Shown piece by piece: positions 7,771 to 11,075 of a DNA stretch of 11,075 nucleotides. The notes below the pieces were generated by a model that did no database searches, was not told the DNA's origin, and was given only the letters and a program-made list of their open reading frames with translations. Numbering within the stretch: position 1 is the stretch's first letter; every line of letters starts with the position of its first letter. The DNA is from Anaerolineales bacterium (GTDB lineage Bacteria > Chloroflexota > Anaerolineae > Anaerolineales > Villigracilaceae), in NCBI GenBank assembly GCA_028689195.1, contig JAQTWR010000061.1:1-11075 (forward strand), read 5' to 3'. The translations under genes were made by a program, and so were the position numbers.

Positions 7771-7829
7771 ATTAGGGATTAGGAATTAGGGTTTGCCCAA
7801 TTCCTAATCCCCAATTCCTAATCCCTGAT
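7771..7829. repeat. Heptamer fold-back repeat in the dnaK-dnaJ spacer
   Basis: Three 7-base units run forward (ATTAGGG, ATTAGGA, ATTAGGG at 7771-7791). Five related units lie on the opposite strand over 7795-7829 (reading ATCAGGG, ATTAGGA, ATTGGGG, ATTAGGA, ATTGGGC). A tight hairpin pairs 7776-7790 with 7796-7810 (14 of 15 pairs, loop GTTTG). An alternative pairs 7771-7791 with 7809-7829 (19 of 21). These two folds are mutually exclusive. The repeat fills almost the whole spacer and ends two bases before the dnaJ start codon. Confidence 0.8.
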
Positions 7830-7830
7830 T

Positions 7831-8955
7831 ATGAGCAGCAATCGAGATTATTACGAAGTTCTTGGCGTAAACAAGGGCGCGAGCGATGACGAGATCAAAG
7901 CCGCGTTCCGTAAACTTGCGCGTCAATATCATCCCGACGTGAGCAAGGAAGAACACGCCGAAGAAAAGTTCAAAGAAATCAACGAAGCGTACGGCGTTCT
8001 TTCGGATTCGGAGAAGCGCGCGCGTTATGACCGCTTTGGCAAAGAGGGACTCGGCGGCATGAACGGCGGCTACCACGATTACTCCGCAGATTTTGGAGAT
8101 TTGTTCGAGGAGATTCTTGGCGGCTTCGGGTTTTCGACAGGGCGACGTTCGCGCACCGCTCCGCGTCGCGGACGCGATTTGCAGATGCAAGTCACGCTCG
8201 CTTTTGAAGAGGCGGTCTTCGGCGTCGAGAAGGAAATCGAATTTCAGCGCGACGAGACTTGTTCCGCGTGTAAGGGTTCGGGCGCGGAACCCGGCACGCT
8301 GCCGACAAAATGCTCGACGTGCAACGGGCAGGGCGAAGTGCGTCAGGTGCGCCAGACCTTTTTAGGTCAGATGGTGCAGACGGCGGCTTGTCCCGCGTGC
8401 GGCGGGCGCGGCGAAATTATTTCTTCGCCGTGTAAAACTTGCCGCTCATCGGGCTTGGAACGCAAGAACGTTAAGAAGAAAGTATCCATTCCCGGCGGCG
8501 TGGACGTCGGCACGCAAATCCGTTTGGCAGGCGAAGGAAACCCCGGCGCGTTTGGCGGACCGAACGGAAGTTTGTTCGTCGTGTTGGACGTCAAGCCGCA
8601 TCAGTTTTTCAAACGCCGCGAGCAGGATATTTTGCTCAATCTCGATATTAATGTGGCGCAGGCTGTGCTGGGCGCGGAAGTACATGTCCCGACTTTGGAT
8701 GGCGACGAAAAATTGAAAATCCCCGCAGGCACGCAGCCCGGAAAGATTTTCCATCTCAAAGGCAAGGGCGTGCCGCATGTCCGCAATAAAAATCAGCGCG
8801 GCGACGAGATTGTGATGGTGAACGTTGCCATGCCGACCAAGTTGAACAAGGAGCAGCGCGAACTGTTCGAGAAACTTGCAGAGAGTTTGGGAACGACGGT
8901 CAAGCCGCAGGAAAAGGGATTTTTAGACTGGTTGAACGAAGCCTTTGGGGGATGA
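7831..8955 (+). CDS. dnaJ: Molecular chaperone DnaJ (Hsp40)
   Basis: A 374-residue class A J-protein. The J domain (about 5-70) begins DYYEVLGV and carries HPD at 34-36, the motif that stimulates DnaK ATPase. A short Gly/Phe-rich stretch follows ([10 protein letters not shown], then GGFGFSTG). The zinc-binding region has [24 protein letters not shown] and a fourth copy CKTCRSSG, in which the first Gly is replaced by Ser while both Cys are kept. The C-terminal substrate-binding domains ([19 protein letters not shown] and [19 protein letters not shown]) are intact. It is the last gene of the operon, 67 bases after dnaK. No purine-rich ribosome binding site is visible before the ATG at 7831, because the repeat array runs almost up to it. 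This start gives the normal J-domain N-terminus and no better one exists nearby. Confidence 0.97.
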   Translation: MSSNRDYYEVLGVNKGASDDEIKAAFRKLARQYHPDVSKEEHAEEKFKEINEAYGVLSDSEKRARYDRFGKEGLGGMNGGYHDYSADFGDLFEEILGGFGFSTGRRSRTAPRRGRDLQMQVTLAFEEAVFGVEKEIEFQRDETCSACKGSGAEPGTLPTKCSTCNGQGEVRQVRQTFLGQMVQTAACPACGGRGEIISSPCKTCRSSGLERKNVKKKVSIPGGVDVGTQIRLAGEGNPGAFGGPNGSLFVVLDVKPHQFFKRREQDILLNLDINVAQAVLGAEVHVPTLDGDEKLKIPAGTQPGKIFHLKGKGVPHVRNKNQRGDEIVMVNVAMPTKLNKEQRELFEKLAESLGTTVKPQEKGFLDWLNEAFGG

Positions 8956-8966
8956 TTTATTTTCGA

Positions 8967-9005
8967 GAAAAAAAAGACTCTCGCTGCGAAGCGGGAGTCT
9001 TTTTT
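8967..9005 (+). terminator. Intrinsic terminator of the heat-shock operon
   Basis: A stem of 10 pairs, one of them G-T (AGACTCTCGC at 8975-8984 with GCGGGAGTCT at 8991-9000), encloses the loop TGCGAA. An A-run precedes it and TTTTT follows it, so the stem can extend through A-T pairs. It lies 12-20 bases after the dnaJ stop codon. With A-tract and T-tract on the two sides it could stop transcription from either direction. Confidence 0.9.
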
Positions 9006-9030
9006 ACGGATTTATCAACTTACAAAAGTG

Positions 9031-9062
9031 TTTGCGGCGGACGCAAATCAATGGGGTATAAA
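9031..9062 (+). promoter_or_regulatory. Possible promoter with a small inverted repeat before the secreted-protein gene
   Basis: TATAAA (9057-9062) is a fair -10 box. The best -35 candidate, TTGCGG (9032-9037), is weak and 19 bases away. The same place carries a 6-bp inverted repeat, TTTGCG (9031-9036) and CGCAAA (9042-9047), with a 5-base centre, which might be an operator. A promoter is expected somewhere here because a strong terminator lies just upstream, but this exact placement is tentative. Confidence 0.35.
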
Positions 9063-9086
9063 AGGCGTGTAGAAAGGAAAAAAAAT

Positions 9087-11075
9087 ATGAAACGTTCATT
9101 TTTTCGATTTATTTTTATTTTCATAATCGCGGCATTATTATTACCTTTAGGCGGCGTGACTCGCGTTGAAGCGGCTTCGGGAGTGGTTGCCGTCGCGCCA
9201 ATTCAGTTGGCGAATCTTATGGGCGTATATCGGGGCAGCGTCGCCAGCCTCAGGGTGAAAGACCAAACAGGAACGCAGAACGTCCCGAGTAAATATGTTC
9301 TGTTTCAAACTCCCGGCGCGTATTATCGAGGCTATTCGGCGTTTGCCGTCCCAAAGACCGTCTCGCCAGCGACAGTAACGACTATTCGCGTCACCCTCAA
9401 TTACAACGGCTTGCCCAGGGCAAGGCAGCGTTGGCTGTGGTATCTATATGATTGGAATACAAAAGCTTGGGTGTACGTAGGCGATAATGCTCTGGCAAAA
9501 TCAAATGTCTGGTCGGGGATCAATCTTTTAGTTCGGAACGCGGGACGTTTTGTCCGCAGCGACGGCAGGGTGCAATTATTAATGCGATCCAATAACTCGG
9601 CAGGCGACGCGAAACTGGATTATCTCAAATTGATTGTTTCCTACTCGACCCCGCAAACAGGACCCGCGTTTCCGCGCTTGGGAATGTGGTGGCCCGATTT
9701 GTGGACTCAACCCGCTTCAGATGTTGCGCGGTATGATTTTGTCGTGTTGAATCAAGGCGAGGAGGGATTCATTTCGTCTATAAAAACTTTGAATCCAAAC
9801 ATCAAATTATTAACCGCCACCAATGCGTGCGAACTGTCGTTTTTTCCGGGACAGCCGCTATTGAACGACAAGGTCAAAAATATTCCGGCGGAATGGTTCT
9901 TGACGCAGGTTGGGACTACTTTGAGCGCGGGCGTTAATGCGTCGCAAACGGATATTCATGTAAACGCCACGACCGTGAGCGACGGAACAAATACATACGC
10001 GCTCTTTGTCGCGGGCGACGCCGTGCTGATCGAAGGCGAGAGTATGCTGGTAAATAGCGTAAACGCCGCCACGAACACGCTCACCGTACATCGCGGATAT
10101 ATCCGCCCCGCGTCGAGTCACGCGGCGGGGACGCGCATCGCCGCGCATATCACTTTCTGGCCCAACTCGTGGGTGATGAATCTCAGCGCCCTTTCCGCAA
10201 AAGTGATTTACGATCCCAACGTCGGCGCGGAGAATTGGGCTGAATACGACGCCCGCGTTTCCGCGCAAATGCTGGCGGACGAGCCGCGCTGGGACGGCAT
10301 TTTGGCTGACCGTTCAGACGGCAGCCAATCGTGGCTGATTGGGAATTCCACCGCGCGCACGATTGATCCCGACCAATCGAATACGCTGCTGACGAACTAC
10401 TCGAATTTCGACGCGGCATGGAACGCGGGTTTGCGCGTCTTTGAGTCGAATTTGCGCGCGCGGGCTGGGACAAATAAAATCATTTACACCAATTGGGGCT
10501 ATCCCAATTACGACTTATTAAACGGGACAAATCTGGAGGGGTTCCCGGACGATCTTGGCGGCGCGCATGGCGTACCGTGGTATCAAAGCGTTTTCAGTCC
10601 GCATACTGGCGTTGGCGGTTATTTTGAATGGGTGAATAACGCGCTGCAACCCAACCTGACGATGGTAGAAACTTACGAAGACAACAGCGGTCCCGCGCCA
10701 AATCAAACGGGCGAATATATCAATCCGTATACGCAGCCGGGTTTTGTCCCCAATTACCGCAAGATGCGTTTCGGTCTTGGCACGGCGTTGTTGAGCGACG
10801 GTTACTTTAGCTATGAAATCAACACCAACGGACACGGCTCTTTGGGTTTGCTGTGGTTTGACGAATACGATAACGCTGGCGCGGGGCGCGGCTATTTGGG
10901 ATACCCGCTTGGGAATGCCGCGCGCGTGTGGACTACGCTGCCCACCCCGAATCTTGTTTCGGGCGGCGGACTTAATACCGCAAGCGATTTCAGTCAGTGG
11001 AGTATTTGGAGCGATACCGGGTACGCAATGACCGCCGCGCTAGACAGCGTCAACCCTGCGGAAGGCAGCGCTTCT
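9087..11075 (+). CDS. Secreted protein with putative GHL15-like glycoside hydrolase region (3' truncated)
   Basis: An ATG at 9087, with AGGA (9075-9078) 8 bases upstream, opens a frame of 663 codons without a stop up to the window end. The product starts with a clear signal peptide: Lys-Arg, a hydrophobic core (about 5-23) and a likely cleavage near VEA-AS (29/30). Residues about 40-190 look like a beta-sandwich module (WLWYLYDWNTKAWVYVGDN, then GDAKLDYLKLIVSY). From about 197 (RLGMWWPDLW) to beyond 600 the layout resembles hypothetical glycosyl hydrolase family 15, with an acidic motif WDGILADRSDG at 402-412 where catalytic residues might lie. Residues about 277-354 resemble a small beta module inserted in that region. 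FSQWSIWSD (635 on) may begin a carbohydrate-binding domain. The family call is by recall of sequence style. It has its own transcription unit, and its role in glycan breakdown is inferred. Confidence 0.7.
   Translation, partial: MKRSFFRFIFIFIIAALLLPLGGVTRVEAASGVVAVAPIQLANLMGVYRGSVASLRVKDQTGTQNVPSKYVLFQTPGAYYRGYSAFAVPKTVSPATVTTIRVTLNYNGLPRARQRWLWYLYDWNTKAWVYVGDNALAKSNVWSGINLLVRNAGRFVRSDGRVQLLMRSNNSAGDAKLDYLKLIVSYSTPQTGPAFPRLGMWWPDLWTQPASDVARYDFVVLNQGEEGFISSIKTLNPNIKLLTATNACELSFFPGQPLLNDKVKNIPAEWFLTQVGTTLSAGVNASQTDIHVNATTVSDGTNTYALFVAGDAVLIEGESMLVNSVNAATNTLTVHRGYIRPASSHAAGTRIAAHITFWPNSWVMNLSALSAKVIYDPNVGAENWAEYDARVSAQMLADEPRWDGILADRSDGSQSWLIGNSTARTIDPDQSNTLLTNYSNFDAAWNAGLRVFESNLRARAGTNKIIYTNWGYPNYDLLNGTNLEGFPDDLGGAHGVPWYQSVFSPHTGVGGYFEWVNNALQPNLTMVETYEDNSGPAPNQTGEYINPYTQPGFVPNYRKMRFGLGTALLSDGYFSYEINTNGHGSLGLLWFDEYDNAGAGRGYLGYPLGNAARVWTTLPTPNLVSGGGLNTASDFSQWSIWSDTGYAMTAALDSVNPAEGSAS

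Noticed and set aside
7771..7829. Heptamer array considered as a CRISPR fragment or telomere-like repeat
   Set aside because: There are no unique spacers, the units are only 7 bases, and it is a fold-back inside an operon and not at a replicon end.

Overview
The window most resembles a chromosomal segment from a Chloroflexota bacterium of the Anaerolineae type. This rests on three things: Ser/Thr kinases fused through a Thr/Pro-rich linker to a C-terminal PD40/TolB-like propeller, a dnaK operon in the order hrcA-grpE-dnaK-dnaJ, and a secreted glycosidase-like protein of a kind often seen in that phylum. Taxonomy is inferred from gene style and recall only. All genes found are on the + strand, and codon use looks uniform, with no IS element, tRNA, rRNA or CRISPR array seen.

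Layout. (1) Positions 1-1649 hold the 3' part of a membrane Ser/Thr kinase with an extracytoplasmic propeller. A hairpin (1664-1699) follows it. (2) The 1650-1955 spacer carries a good sigma-70-like promoter (1818-1846) and a perfect 14-bp palindrome (1871-1902). (3) Positions 1956-4067 encode a complete 703-residue paralogue of the first kinase, so the pair is a tandem duplication; a strong terminator follows (4073-4106). (4) Positions 4120-8955 form the heat-shock operon. A near-consensus promoter (4120-4148) overlaps or abuts a degenerate CIRCE-like operator (4151-4178). Then come hrcA, grpE, dnaK and dnaJ, closed by a strong terminator (about 8967-9005). The grpE-dnaK and dnaK-dnaJ spacers are both built from 7-nt repeat units arranged head to head, which would fold into hairpins in the mRNA. 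(5) From 9087 to the window end an open frame of 663 codons encodes an exported protein with a signal peptide, a beta-rich N-terminal module and a GHL15-like putative glycoside-hydrolase region. Its 3' end lies outside the window.

How the genes work together. HrcA is expected to repress its own operon through the CIRCE-like site. DnaK, DnaJ and GrpE form the Hsp70 folding cycle: DnaJ delivers clients and triggers ATP hydrolysis, and GrpE exchanges the nucleotide. The two kinases look like membrane receptors with a cytoplasmic kinase and an outside propeller; no direct functional link to the chaperone genes is visible, since a terminator and a new promoter separate them. The least routine signals are the paired heptamer fold-back spacers inside the chaperone operon, the palindrome in the second kinase's leader, and a Pro-to-Leu change in the DnaK interdomain linker.
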